A stretch of DNA of 64,000 bases from Lientehia sp934351765 (GTDB lineage: Bacteria; Bacillota; Clostridia; Lachnospirales; Lachnospiraceae): assembly GCF_052118925.1 (NCBI RefSeq), contig NZ_JBQKGG010000003.1, positions 62,001 through 126,000 on the forward strand, given 5' to 3'. Positions 31,957-40,865 of this stretch are shown piece after piece; within the stretch, counting starts at the first letter, position 1, and every line of letters starts with the position of its first letter. The translations under genes were made by a program, and so were the position numbers. The notes under the pieces are model-generated. The model saw nothing but the letters and a program-made list of their open reading frames with translations, had not been told where the DNA came from and did no database searches.

Positions 31957-33498
31957 ATGAGTATGAAACAGATCTGTATTCTGATCACCATCCTTGTATA
32001 CCTGGCAGGTATGCTTTACATTGGATTTTATTGTACGAAAAAAGGCGGCAGCGGAAACACCGGAGAGTTCTACCTGGGCGGCAGACAGCTGGGACCGCTG
32101 GTGACGGCCATGAGCGCAGAGGCGTCGGATATGAGCAGCTGGCTGTTGATGGGGATGCCCGGCGTGGCATATCTCACCGGTGTGGCGGATGCAGCATGGA
32201 CGGCTATCGGGCTTGCCATCGGAACGTATTTGAACTGGCTGATCGTGGCCAAGCGGCTTCGCCGGTATTCGGTAAAGACCGATTCCATTACGATCCCGGA
32301 TTTCTTTTCCAGACGTTATCATGATAAGAAAAATATCCTTTCCTGCATCGCGGCCATTGTGATCCTGATCTTCTTTGTGCCGTACACGGCATCCGGCTTC
32401 AAGGCAGTGGGAACCCTGTTCAACAGCCTGTTTGGACTGGAGTATCATGCGGCCATGCTTCTTGGAGCGGCAGTTGTTGTGGGCTATACCATTATGGGCG
32501 GTTTTCTGGCGGTATCGACCACGGACCTGATCCAGAGTATCGTCATGAGTATTTCTCTGATCGTGGTCGTATTCTTTGGAATCAGCTATGCCGGCGGCTG
32601 GGGAGCAGTCGTGGACAATGCAAAGAGCATGAGCGGTTATCTGAGCATGACCCATCTGTATCATGCAGGTGAGCAGACAACCTCGTCCTACGGATTCCTG
32701 AGCATTGCATCAACGCTGGCATGGGGACTGGGCTATTTCGGTATGCCCCATATCCTTCTGCGGTTTATGGCGATCCGGAAGGAAAGTGAGCTGAAAACCT
32801 CCAGACGGATCGGTTCCATCTGGGTGGTGATCTCCATGGGCGTAGCGATCCTGATCGGTGTCATCGGAAACGCAGTGTCGGCAGCAGGTAAGATTGAGCT
32901 TCTCGGAACAAGCTCTGAGGCAGAGACGATTATCATCCGTCTTTCCAATATCATGGGACAGAACGGCGTGCTTCTGGCACTGCTGGCCGGTGTGATCATG
33001 GCAGGAATCCTTGCCTGCACCATGTCCACAGCTGACTCCCAGCTCCTGGCGGCGGCTTCCAGTGTTTCCCAGAATTTGCTTCAGGATTTCGCCGGGATCA
33101 AGATGAAAGAAAAGACAGCCATGCTCATCGCAAGACTGACGGTTTTAGGTATTGCAGTGATCAGTATTCTGCTGGCATGGAATCCAAACAGCTCGGTATT
33201 TAAGATTGTGTCCTTTGCCTGGGCAGGCTTCGGCGCGGCATTCGGACCGGTCGTGCTGTTCGCACTGTTCTGGAAGCGCAGCAACAAGTGGGGAGCCCTG
33301 GCAGGCATACTCAGCGGCGGAATTATGGTATTTGTATGGAAGTTCCTGGTTCGTCCCCTTGGCGGCGCCTGGGATCTGTATGAGCTGCTTCCCGCATTCC
33401 TTGTGGCATCGATGATGATCCTGGTGGTATCTCTTGCGACCGGAAAACCTGACGCAGAGATCGAGAGAGAATTTGAGGAAGTGAAGCAGGGAAAGTAA
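31957..33498 (+). CDS. putP: Sodium/proline symporter family (PutP-like)
   Basis: A 513-residue sodium:solute symporter with about 13 transmembrane helices. PutP-type landmarks are EFYLGGRQLGPLVTAMSAEASDMSSWLLMGMPG (sodium- and substrate-binding helix 2), IPDFFSRRYHD, GGFLAVSTTDLIQ and STADSQLLAAASSVSQNL. This combination points to proline among the family's substrates. GGAGGAAC precedes ATG 31957; upstream in-frame starts lack a ribosome site. Confidence 0.9.
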   Translation: MSMKQICILITILVYLAGMLYIGFYCTKKGGSGNTGEFYLGGRQLGPLVTAMSAEASDMSSWLLMGMPGVAYLTGVADAAWTAIGLAIGTYLNWLIVAKRLRRYSVKTDSITIPDFFSRRYHDKKNILSCIAAIVILIFFVPYTASGFKAVGTLFNSLFGLEYHAAMLLGAAVVVGYTIMGGFLAVSTTDLIQSIVMSISLIVVVFFGISYAGGWGAVVDNAKSMSGYLSMTHLYHAGEQTTSSYGFLSIASTLAWGLGYFGMPHILLRFMAIRKESELKTSRRIGSIWVVISMGVAILIGVIGNAVSAAGKIELLGTSSEAETIIIRLSNIMGQNGVLLALLAGVIMAGILACTMSTADSQLLAAASSVSQNLLQDFAGIKMKEKTAMLIARLTVLGIAVISILLAWNPNSSVFKIVSFAWAGFGAAFGPVVLFALFWKRSNKWGALAGILSGGIMVFVWKFLVRPLGGAWDLYELLPAFLVASMMILVVSLATGKPDAEIEREFEEVKQGK

Positions 33499-33583
33499 AG
33501 ATATATGGACAGCGGAAAAAACTTGCGAAAAATCCCGAAGAGAGTATAATCTAATGTCGGAATAAAAGCAAAGGAGAAAGAGC

Positions 33584-34804
33584 ATGGAAAAACGTTGTCC
33601 AAATTGTGGAAACATCTTAAATGAGCAGGCTAAATTCTGTCCACTGTGCGGAGCAAAGCAGGATGCGCAGGCGGAAGCTGCCGGAAATCACTGCCCGTTC
33701 TGCGGCGAGGCGCTGGAACCCGGTGCAAGATTCTGTGGAAACTGCGGAAGGGATCTTCTGGCGTCTGGGAAAGAAAACAGTCATGTCAATGCAACTGCGG
33801 CGGATTATGTGAAGAGCAGCTTTGACAAAGTGGCAGGAACATTAAATGAAAAGATCGGCGAGAGCGGGCCGGTAGAGGTACATCTGTCCGATCTGGTATC
33901 AGAGGTATTTAAAAAGCATACGCAGGAAGAGACGGAGGAGCTTTTCATCGCCGGAACGAAGAAAACAACGCCGAAGGAATCCGAGATCACAGCACAGTGG
34001 CCCAAGCCGTGGCTGTACTCCAGAGTATTTGTATTTCTGGCTGTGACCAGCCTGATCCTGTATTTTATCCTTCTGGAATTCCAGAATATCAATGCGATAC
34101 CGGGATTCATCTTCATGGGAGCCATGACAGTTCCGTTTGCGCTTCTGGTATTCTTCTGGGAAGTCAATGCGCCGAGAAATATCAGTATTTTCAGCGTGGT
34201 TTCCATGTTCTTTGTGGGCGGTGTGTTATCACTGGTCTGCACGCTGATTCTGTATAAGATCACAGGAGCCGGAAACCTTTCCTATATCGGCGCACTCCTG
34301 GTCGGCCTGGTAGAGGAAGCCGGAAAGATCGTGGTCGTTGCGTATTATATGAAGAAAACCGATTCCAAATATATCCTGAACGGGCTGCTTCTCGGAGCCT
34401 GCGTGGGAGCCGGCTTCGCCGTGTTCGAGTCTGCCGGTTATGCGTTCCGTAATCTTCTTGAAACCAGCTCTACAGATGTGATGCTCAATGTCACGCTGTT
34501 ACGCGGCGTTCTGTCCCTTGGCGGCCATGTAGTGTGGACAGCCATCGCCGGTGCGGCTTTGGCTGCAACGAAGGGAGAACGGCCCTTTAACTATTCTATG
34601 CTCACAAGCGGAAGATTTCTGTTTTTCTTTGCCATCTCCGTTGTGCTTCATGGAATCTGGGACTGCCCGTTACAGTTCCTGGGCGCCTACGGGAAATACA
34701 TTGCCCTGATCGTTGTGGCATGGGTGGTAACGCTGCCGCTGATCAGCTCCGGTCTGAAGCAGATCACAAGACTGGCAAAGCAGCGGGAGAATGGAATCCT
34801 GTAA
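33584..34804 (+). CDS. Zinc-ribbon PrsW-family intramembrane protease
   Basis: A 406-residue protein. Two double-CxxC zinc ribbons fill residues 1-60 (CPNCGNIL...FCPLCGA and CPFCGEAL...FCGNCGRDL). A linker and about eight transmembrane helices follow. The PrsW glutamic-protease motifs are intact: LVEEAGK (EExxK), GFAVFESAGY, GGHVVWTAI and LHGIWD. PrsW in Bacillus cleaves an anti-sigma factor. The zinc-ribbon front end is an added module of unknown target. AAAGGAGAAAG precedes ATG 33584. Confidence 0.85.
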   Translation: MEKRCPNCGNILNEQAKFCPLCGAKQDAQAEAAGNHCPFCGEALEPGARFCGNCGRDLLASGKENSHVNATAADYVKSSFDKVAGTLNEKIGESGPVEVHLSDLVSEVFKKHTQEETEELFIAGTKKTTPKESEITAQWPKPWLYSRVFVFLAVTSLILYFILLEFQNINAIPGFIFMGAMTVPFALLVFFWEVNAPRNISIFSVVSMFFVGGVLSLVCTLILYKITGAGNLSYIGALLVGLVEEAGKIVVVAYYMKKTDSKYILNGLLLGACVGAGFAVFESAGYAFRNLLETSSTDVMLNVTLLRGVLSLGGHVVWTAIAGAALAATKGERPFNYSMLTSGRFLFFFAISVVLHGIWDCPLQFLGAYGKYIALIVVAWVVTLPLISSGLKQITRLAKQRENGIL

Positions 34805-34940
34805 GAAAGGATTTTTGGCGCTGGATTTGTGAGTTGAGCTTTGAAATGAAAATAAGAAAGTCGGGAAAGGCAGGTTCTTCGGAATCTGCCTTTTTACATT
34901 CGGGATTCAAGGTCTGGGACACGGGGAGCTGATCCCCGAC

Positions 34941-35146
34941 GGATTGTTGCGCTGCTGAGCAGCTCTCACAATCCTGCTCTCATTCGGACTGCGCGCATTT
35001 TCCAGGAAAATGGCTTCGTCCTCATGAGAGGGCGGGTCCCAAGGCCTGTGTGGAGATCTGTTCCACGGATTGCTTCGCTGCTGAGCAGCTCCCACAATCC
35101 TGCATTCATTCGGAATCCGTCCTGTCGGACTACTTCCTCATGAATG
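34941..35146. repeat. Two tandem structured repeat units
   Basis: Unit A (34941-35030) and unit B (35067-35146) share a 48-base front half with 43 identities. Each can fold GGATTG/CAATCC around GCTGC-TGA-GCAGC. The following arms differ but covary: CTCTCAT/ATGAGAG in A (34977-34983, 35024-35030) and CATTCAT/ATGAATG in B (35103-35109, 35140-35146). They lie between convergent genes. I see no coding gene here. Confidence 0.65.
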
Positions 35147-35149
35147 AGC

Positions 35150-35203
35150 GGGAGTCAAGGTCATGCGGACACATGCGGGCATGTGCCGCACGACTTTGAC
35201 TCC
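35150..35203. terminator. Long hairpin at the convergent 3' ends
   Basis: GGGAGTCAA...GGACACATG pairs with CATGTGCCG...TTGACTCCC in a stem of about 25 bases with a CGGG loop. It ends just before the stop of the CYTH gene and may stop transcription from that side; T runs are short. Confidence 0.5.
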
Positions 35204-35211
35204 CTTGTGGA

Positions 35212-35643
35212 TCAGATCATATTACTATTATGATACCTGGGATCCATGGTGACGTCCTGGGCGAACCATTCCGGGGGAGTGAAGGCGAGGGCTTCTTCTT
35301 TGGTGGGGAATTCGACTTCGGCCATGATGAGGCCCTCGGGGCAGGTGAAGAGATCCAGCTCGATGGTGTAGTTTCCCAGAGGAATTTTATAGCGCCGCTT
35401 GGTGATGGTGCGGCCGTCGGCTTTTGTTTTCAGATGCTCATACGCTTCTTTGTTGAGGGGAAGATTATACTCTTCCCTTGCCATGAGGCCGCCGCCTTTA
35501 TAGGTCATATAGTAGTCATCGTCTTGGCGGCGGATCCGCACAACCGGTTTGGTGCAGAGGTAAGCCTGTTCGATGAGATGAGAAGGATAAGTTTCCAGAT
35601 TTTCGGGAAGCTCTTTTATGAGAAATTTCCGTTCGATTTCCAT
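35212..35643 (-). CDS. CYTH-domain triphosphate tunnel enzyme
   Basis: A 143-residue CYTH (triphosphate tunnel metalloenzyme) protein. The N-terminal ExExK signature is present as MEIERKFLIKEL. The barrel strands with alternating charges follow (VVRIRRQDDDYYMTYKG, GRTITKRRYKIPLGNYTIELDLF, LIMAEVEFPTKEEA). Relatives hydrolyse tripolyphosphate or thiamine triphosphate, or act as adenylate cyclases. This short bacterial form is most often a tripolyphosphatase, but the substrate cannot be read here. Confidence 0.88.
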   Translation of the reverse strand: MEIERKFLIKELPENLETYPSHLIEQAYLCTKPVVRIRRQDDDYYMTYKGGGLMAREEYNLPLNKEAYEHLKTKADGRTITKRRYKIPLGNYTIELDLFTCPEGLIMAEVEFPTKEEALAFTPPEWFAQDVTMDPRYHNSNMI

Positions 35644-35847
35644 GAGAGGTTCGTCCTTTCCTGTGTGATGACCGGAAGCGGATCCATGCCGGAGACGGCA
35701 GGGAGGATCGGTTGTCCGGATAAATGGAGTGCCAGAGCTGGTTTGCGGCTGTCATGGTATTTTCTTTATTGTACGCCGCGAAGGGGAGAAATGGCAAGGG
35801 GGAGGGTGAAAATTTTGATTCAGATTCCTTTACAGGAAAGCCTCCGG

Positions 35848-35904
35848 TTGACAAATCGGAAAGTCCTACTATAATGGTTGTATATACAACGATGTAGTTA
35901 CATC
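35848..35904 (+). promoter_or_regulatory. Promoter with two palindromic MarR operators
   Basis: TTGACA (35848-35853), a 16-base spacer and TATAAT (35870-35875) form a near-consensus promoter. Immediately downstream are the perfect palindrome TTGTATATACAA (35878-35889) and GATGTA-GT-TACATC (35891-35904). They cover the expected transcription start and fit self-repression by the MarR protein. Confidence 0.75.
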
Positions 35905-35940
35905 ATTTTAGGGAAACTACCATGGAACACGGAGGAAACG

Positions 35941-36414
35941 ATGGATATTACGGGAAGAAAAATCACAAAGATCGCCCGCGAGGCGGAAAAGCTGGTCTTA
36001 TGTAAGCTGCGGAACAAGGATGTGGGAACGGCGGAGATCGACCTGATCCATGCCCTGCGACATAATCCGGGCTGCACACAGGCTGCACTGGCGGAGCTTC
36101 TGCATACTGACAAGGCTGCCATTGCACGGAGAACGAAAAATCTGGAGAACAAGGGGTACCTTGTCCGCCGGGATGCACCGAATGACCGCCGGAGCCAGCT
36201 CCTGTATCCCACGGAAAAGGCGGAAAGCCTGAAATCCTCCAAGGCGGAGATTGAGGCTTCTTTTTATGAATATCTGACCGGCGTGCTGGCACCGGAGGAG
36301 GCGGAAGCCTTTGCGGAGACACTGGATAAGCTGTATCGGGCCTCCAAAACGGAAAGCCGTGCAGGCTTCCCGCATTTTCAGAAAGCAGGAGGGGAAGATA
36401 CCGATGAAGAATGA
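35941..36414 (+). CDS. MarR-family repressor of the ABC exporter
   Basis: A 157-residue winged-helix regulator. The recognition region and wing read CTQAALAELLHTDKAAIARRTKNLENKGYLVRRDAPNDRRSQLLYPTEK. GGAGGAAACG precedes ATG 35941. Its stop overlaps the first ABC gene (GATGAAGAATGA), so regulator and exporter form one operon behind a promoter with two operator-like palindromes. MarR proteins often release DNA on binding small phenolic or drug-like ligands; the ligand here is unknown. Confidence 0.9.
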   Translation: MDITGRKITKIAREAEKLVLCKLRNKDVGTAEIDLIHALRHNPGCTQAALAELLHTDKAAIARRTKNLENKGYLVRRDAPNDRRSQLLYPTEKAESLKSSKAEIEASFYEYLTGVLAPEEAEAFAETLDKLYRASKTESRAGFPHFQKAGGEDTDEE

Positions 36415-38146
36415 AACGTCATTTCGTCCGGACAGGATCAGCGCGTATTTCCGCGCGGAATGGCTGCCGCTGGCATTAGTGACGCTTTCCGGTCTGATCT
36501 ATAATATCGGTCTGCTGGCCGGACCATGGTTTGAGGGACGGCTGGCACAGTGCCTGGCTGATATTCTTGACGGAAACGAGATTGCTGCAAAGATGGCGGT
36601 GCTGGTGCCGGCCTATATTCTGGTCACCCTGACGATACAGGCCGCGCGGTTTATCAAACGGTTCTATGTCCGCCGCTTTGCCAATAACATCAACCGCCGG
36701 ATGAAAGGAATCCTCTATGCCAATCTGGTGCGGCAGAGCCGGGAAACGCTGGGACAGGAAGGCGTCGGAGAGCTGATGACGAAGGCAATTTCCGATGTGG
36801 ACGACTGTGTGGAGGGAATGCGGAAATTCACAACAGAAATTTTCGATACAGGCGTTGCGCTGGCGGGCTATGCAGGGATGCTTCTGGTTTATGACTGGCG
36901 TCTGGCATTGCTCAGTCTGCTCTTTACACCGGTGTCCTATGTCTGTGCGGCATGGATGAAAAAGCCGGTTCAGCGGGCGGGAACTGCTTATAAAAAGGCT
37001 GCGGGCGCCCTCAGCACGGCCACTCTGGACCGGGCACAGAATGCGGTGACTTACCGGATCTATGGCTGTGAGAAAGCAAGAGAAGAACGGTACGAAGAGG
37101 CACTGAATATCTATGAAAAAACGGCGGTGAGGAACCATGTATGGCAAGCGTCCCTGCCGCCGTTGTATCTGGCGGTATCGGAGGCCGGTGTGCTGTTTAT
37201 TTTGTGGTTCGGAGCAAAAAATATTCTGGGGAGCGGCTGGAATACCTGGGATATTGCGGCGCTGACCACATTCCTTTCCTGCTTCACCAGGCTGACAGTG
37301 AAATCATCGAAGGTGGCAAAGCTGTTCAATTCGGTTCAGAAGGCGGAGGTTTCCTGGAAACGCATCAGGCCGCTGATGAAATCACCGGAAGAGCTGGAAC
37401 CGCTGGCTGTCCCGGAATCGTCTGATGTGAAGCTGGAAAATCTTTCTTTTGCATACGATGATAAGCCGGTTTTCTCCGGATTGACGCTGACTGCCCATCC
37501 TGGCGACATTATCGGTGTTACCGGGCCGATTGCCTGCGGAAAGTCCACGCTTGGCCGGGTGTTCCTCTGTGAAGCGCCATACGGCGGTTCGGCAAGGTTC
37601 GGAGAGAAAGAATTTTCAGAGCTTTCCCCACGGCAGATCGCGGCTTTGGTCGGTTATCTGGGGCATGATCCGGAGCTCACTGCTGATACGGTAGAGAATA
37701 ATGTACTCTGCGGCAGCGAGCAGGAGGCAATGCCTTATCTGGAGGCGGCGGCACTGAAGGACGAGGTGCTTGCCATGGAAAAAGGAACGGATACGGTCAT
37801 CGGCAGCAGTGGAACCCGTCTTTCCGGCGGGCAGGCACAGCGTCTGGCGCTGGCGAGAACCCTTGCGCATCCCCGGCCGGTCCTGATTCTGGATGATCCG
37901 TTTTCCGCACTGGACCGCCGTACCGAGGATACGATATTTGCAGCTTTGCAGGATTATGGAAAGGACAAGGTGGTGTTCCTGATCTCCCATCGTCTGTATC
38001 ATTTTCCGCAGATGCAGAGGGTGATCTTTATGGAAAACGGAAAAACGACGGTCGGCACCCATGAAGAGCTGATGAGCTCTGAACCGGTGTACTGTCAGTT
38101 ATATGAAAGCCAGGCAGGAGGAAAGCAGCATGAAGAACAGGCATAA
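36404..38146 (+). CDS. Heterodimeric ABC exporter, subunit with degenerate catalytic site
   Basis: A 580-residue half-transporter with six transmembrane helices (about residues 15-300) fused to an ATPase domain. Walker A is GPIACGKST and the signature is a canonical LSGGQAQRLALAR. Walker B reads VLILDDPFSALD, with Asp where the catalytic Glu should be. Such a subunit forms the non-hydrolysing site of asymmetric exporters such as BmrCD or TM287/288. The start at ATG 36404 follows AGGAGGGGAAG and overlaps the MarR stop. Likely an exporter of drugs or peptides. Confidence 0.9.
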   Translation: MKNETSFRPDRISAYFRAEWLPLALVTLSGLIYNIGLLAGPWFEGRLAQCLADILDGNEIAAKMAVLVPAYILVTLTIQAARFIKRFYVRRFANNINRRMKGILYANLVRQSRETLGQEGVGELMTKAISDVDDCVEGMRKFTTEIFDTGVALAGYAGMLLVYDWRLALLSLLFTPVSYVCAAWMKKPVQRAGTAYKKAAGALSTATLDRAQNAVTYRIYGCEKAREERYEEALNIYEKTAVRNHVWQASLPPLYLAVSEAGVLFILWFGAKNILGSGWNTWDIAALTTFLSCFTRLTVKSSKVAKLFNSVQKAEVSWKRIRPLMKSPEELEPLAVPESSDVKLENLSFAYDDKPVFSGLTLTAHPGDIIGVTGPIACGKSTLGRVFLCEAPYGGSARFGEKEFSELSPRQIAALVGYLGHDPELTADTVENNVLCGSEQEAMPYLEAAALKDEVLAMEKGTDTVIGSSGTRLSGGQAQRLALARTLAHPRPVLILDDPFSALDRRTEDTIFAALQDYGKDKVVFLISHRLYHFPQMQRVIFMENGKTTVGTHEELMSSEPVYCQLYESQAGGKQHEEQA

Positions 38147-39788
38147 AAGCGGTGTATTTACGGCCATTCGCATGGCAATGGGGACGAATCGCATGCTTAC
38201 GGTGGGTACACTTCTGTGTGTGGCAGCATCGGTAGTGGCTTCTCTGATCCCCCCGCTCTTGCTGGCACGTGCGATCGACCGTCTGAGTGCGGGAATCCCG
38301 CTGACAGGATTTGCAGTGCTGTTCTATTTCGGAAGCCTTGCGCTGGAGGGCGTGCTGTCCTCAGCACAGGAAAGTCTGCTGGTGCTGTTCGGGCAGAAAA
38401 TGACGCATGCACTTCGTACAGAAATGTCGCAGAAGCTGACAAAGCTTCCGGCCGGCACTCTGGCGGAGCAGAATCCTGGAGAGGTGGCTGCGTGGTTTTC
38501 GGGAGATGTGGATACGGTAGAGGCGTTGTTTACCTCCGGTATCATCAGCATGGCGGCGGATGCGTGCCGCATTATTTCGATCATGGCGGTCATTGCGGTG
38601 AAGAACACCGGACTGGCACTTCTTCTGCTTCTGGTGCTGCCGCTGTTTGCCGTGTTTACCCGTCAGGTACAGAAACGGATGCTGGCGGCACAGCTGGACA
38701 ACCGGCGTGCCGTTGCGGCTGTATCCGGGCAGGTGCCGGAAACGCTTCATAATATCCGCACGATCCGGGCACTGGGAATGGAGACCTACATGGAGCGGCG
38801 CTATGACCGGAGCATCGGCGACAGCTATGCAGCCATGGAACGGACGAACTTTTATGATGCAGTTTATTCGCCGGCAGTACTTGTATTGAATGCAGCTGTG
38901 GTCGGCATGGTCATGCTGCTGTCTGCATCCGGCAGTCCGCGCGTCCTGCGTCTGTTCGGCATGTCGGTGGGGACCTCGGTTGCGGTCATGAATTATATTT
39001 CCCGTATTTTTGCACCCATCGAAAGCCTTGGCATGGAGATCCAGACCATTCAGACGGCCATGGCAGGAGTCAGGCGGATCGATGCCTTTCTTGACCAGCC
39101 GGAGCGGATGATCGGGAGAGAGCAGGAAACAGCAGCGAGAGGGGAGGTGGAGTTTTCCCATGTGACCTTCGGCTATGGGGAAACGCATGTCCTGGAGGAT
39201 TTTTCCATGAAAGTAAAGCCGGGGGAACCGGTCACGTTGACCGGCCGGACAGGCGCAGGAAAAAGCACGGTGCTCAAGCTGTTGCTGGGACTGTACCCGC
39301 CGGAACGAGGTACGATCACCATCGGCGGCAGGAATGTTTCCGATATTACGGATCAGGAACGACGGACCTGTATCGGCTGTGTGGAGCAGCATTTTCTCTG
39401 CGTGCCCGGAACGATACGGGAACAGATCACCCTGGGTGATCCGCGGATTACCGGGAAAATGGCGGAAAAGGCGGCAAGACTGGCCGGAATCCATACAAGT
39501 ATTGAGACGCTGCCGGATGGCTATGATACGGTATGCACGGAGGGGCTATTTTCCCAGGGAGAGTGGCAGCTGTTGTCCATTGCCCGTGCCGTGGCAGCAG
39601 ATCCGGCTGTTCTTCTTCTGGATGAGATTACAGCAAATCTGGACACTGAGACCGAAGCGCGTGTGCTGGAAGCGCTGAGCTGTGCATCAAAGGGACGGAC
39701 TGTCCTTTCAGTTTCTCACAGGATTTATGAAAGCCTTGGAGGAAGGACAGTCGAAATAAAAGGCGGTATAAACAAAAAACAGCAGTAA
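38130..39788 (+). CDS. Heterodimeric ABC exporter, subunit with canonical catalytic site
   Basis: A 552-residue partner of the previous gene with the same exporter layout. Walker A is GRTGAGKST and Walker B is LLLDEITANLD with the catalytic Glu. Its signature motif is altered to FSQGEWQLLSIAR instead of LSGGQ. Paired with the first subunit, this yields one competent site (this Walker B plus the partner's LSGGQ) and one degenerate site. The two genes overlap by 17 bases. GGAGGAAAG precedes ATG 38130. Confidence 0.9.
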   Translation: MKNRHKSGVFTAIRMAMGTNRMLTVGTLLCVAASVVASLIPPLLLARAIDRLSAGIPLTGFAVLFYFGSLALEGVLSSAQESLLVLFGQKMTHALRTEMSQKLTKLPAGTLAEQNPGEVAAWFSGDVDTVEALFTSGIISMAADACRIISIMAVIAVKNTGLALLLLLVLPLFAVFTRQVQKRMLAAQLDNRRAVAAVSGQVPETLHNIRTIRALGMETYMERRYDRSIGDSYAAMERTNFYDAVYSPAVLVLNAAVVGMVMLLSASGSPRVLRLFGMSVGTSVAVMNYISRIFAPIESLGMEIQTIQTAMAGVRRIDAFLDQPERMIGREQETAARGEVEFSHVTFGYGETHVLEDFSMKVKPGEPVTLTGRTGAGKSTVLKLLLGLYPPERGTITIGGRNVSDITDQERRTCIGCVEQHFLCVPGTIREQITLGDPRITGKMAEKAARLAGIHTSIETLPDGYDTVCTEGLFSQGEWQLLSIARAVAADPAVLLLDEITANLDTETEARVLEALSCASKGRTVLSVSHRIYESLGGRTVEIKGGINKKQQ

Positions 39789-39801
39789 AAATGGAATTTT
39801 G

Positions 39802-39830
39802 TGGACAAGTGAAGCGGAAATTACTATAAT
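39802..39830 (+). promoter_or_regulatory. Promoter of the DJ-1 family gene
   Basis: TGGACA (39802-39807) and TATAAT (39825-39830) are 17 bases apart, giving a leader of about 160 bases. Confidence 0.65.
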
Positions 39831-39997
39831 AGGGGAAAATCAGGACGAGGAGCGTGCTGTTCACAGAGCAGCCGCGGAAATGGTTCGGAAATGCGCAGAA
39901 ATGTGCGGAAATACACGGATGCAGAAGCATGAAATCATTCGGAAACACATGAAAACAGGGAAAACGGACGGCTGCATGACAGCAGAAAGGAGCAGGT

Positions 39998-40546
39998 ATG
40001 GCAAAGGTATATGTGTGTCTGGCGGAGGGACTGGAAGAGGTAGAATGCCTGGCAGTGGTGGATATTTTACGGCGCGGAGGCGTGGAAGTGACGCTGGCAT
40101 CCATGAGCGGAAAACAGGGGATTACCGGCTCCCACGGGATTACGATCAGGACGGACAGCCTCTGGTCGGAAGCAGACTGTGAGAAATGTGATGCCATCTT
40201 TCTTCCGGGCGGTATGCCCGGTACGGCCCATCTGGCGGAGCACGTGGGACTCGGAAAAATGATCCGGAAATTCCAGGCAGACGGAAAGGTACTGGCGGCC
40301 ATCTGCGCGGCGCCCAGTGTACTCGGAAAATACGGTGTTCTGGAAGGAAAGCGTGCTACCTGTTATCCCGGCTGGGAGGAGAAGCTTCTGGGTGCCAAGG
40401 TCACAAGAGAAGGCGTTGTCCGCGACGGCAGCGTAGTGACCGCAAGAGGCCTTGGATTCGCCATCGATGAAGGACTGGAGCTGTTAAAGATGCTGGTCGG
40501 AGAGGAGATTTCCGCGCAGGTAAAAGAAGCAATCCAGCATCCGTAA
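39998..40546 (+). CDS. DJ-1/PfpI-family protein
   Basis: A 182-residue DJ-1/ThiJ protein. The nucleophilic cysteine stands in the elbow AAICAAPSVLG (about residues 104-114), with the conserved early Glu in EGLEEVECL (residues 10-18) and the PGGMPG loop. Close to YajL and the family annotated as deglycase or redox chaperone; the enzymatic role of the group is debated. AGAAAGGAGCAGGT precedes ATG 39998. It appears monocistronic. Confidence 0.9.
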   Translation: MAKVYVCLAEGLEEVECLAVVDILRRGGVEVTLASMSGKQGITGSHGITIRTDSLWSEADCEKCDAIFLPGGMPGTAHLAEHVGLGKMIRKFQADGKVLAAICAAPSVLGKYGVLEGKRATCYPGWEEKLLGAKVTREGVVRDGSVVTARGLGFAIDEGLELLKMLVGEEISAQVKEAIQHP

Positions 40547-40576
40547 AGGAAGCATTCGCGGTTTCACCCCAATTTC

Positions 40577-40705
40577 CAGAGCCAAGCCCAGCTCGATTCC
40601 GCTGCGCTTCATCTCGCTGTGGCTTCTCGCCAAATAGATTTATGGTCAGTCATGCTCTTTTATGCAAGCATAGCGCATGGCTGCCCATAAATCTGCTTGG
40701 CTCTG
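40577..40705. repeat. Large imperfect inverted-repeat element
   Basis: CAGAGCCAAGC (40577-40587) pairs perfectly with GCTTGGCTCTG (40695-40705). AGATTTATGG (40636-40645) pairs with CCATAAATCT (40685-40694), and the stem continues as CAGTCATGC with GCATGGCTG. The left arm has a 48-base insertion. It lies between DJ-1 and tig with no coding gene, and looks like a dispersed palindromic (REP- or MITE-like) unit. Confidence 0.55.
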
Positions 40706-40723
40706 AAGGAGTGCAAAAAGTGC

Positions 40724-40752
40724 TGGAAATTAAATATATTCTATGATATAAT
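40724..40752 (+). promoter_or_regulatory. Promoter of the tig operon
   Basis: TGGAAA (40724-40729), a 17-base spacer and TATAAT (40747-40752) with TG ahead of the -10. A leader of about 110 bases follows and includes a GAAGC...GCTTC hairpin. Confidence 0.6.
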
Positions 40753-40865
40753 GGTAACTTGTCAGACTGTGAATACAGACAGAAACGCTTTTGTGTAATG
40801 GGGAAGCTCCGGGAGGGCTTCTATTGCGCATTCTGAATCTATATTATTAAGGAGGATACACGGAA

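Noticed and set aside
38361..39494. 377-codon minus-strand frame opposite the second ABC exporter gene
   Set aside because: His/Arg/Gln-rich shadow translation with no motif; the plus-strand frame has full ABC signatures.
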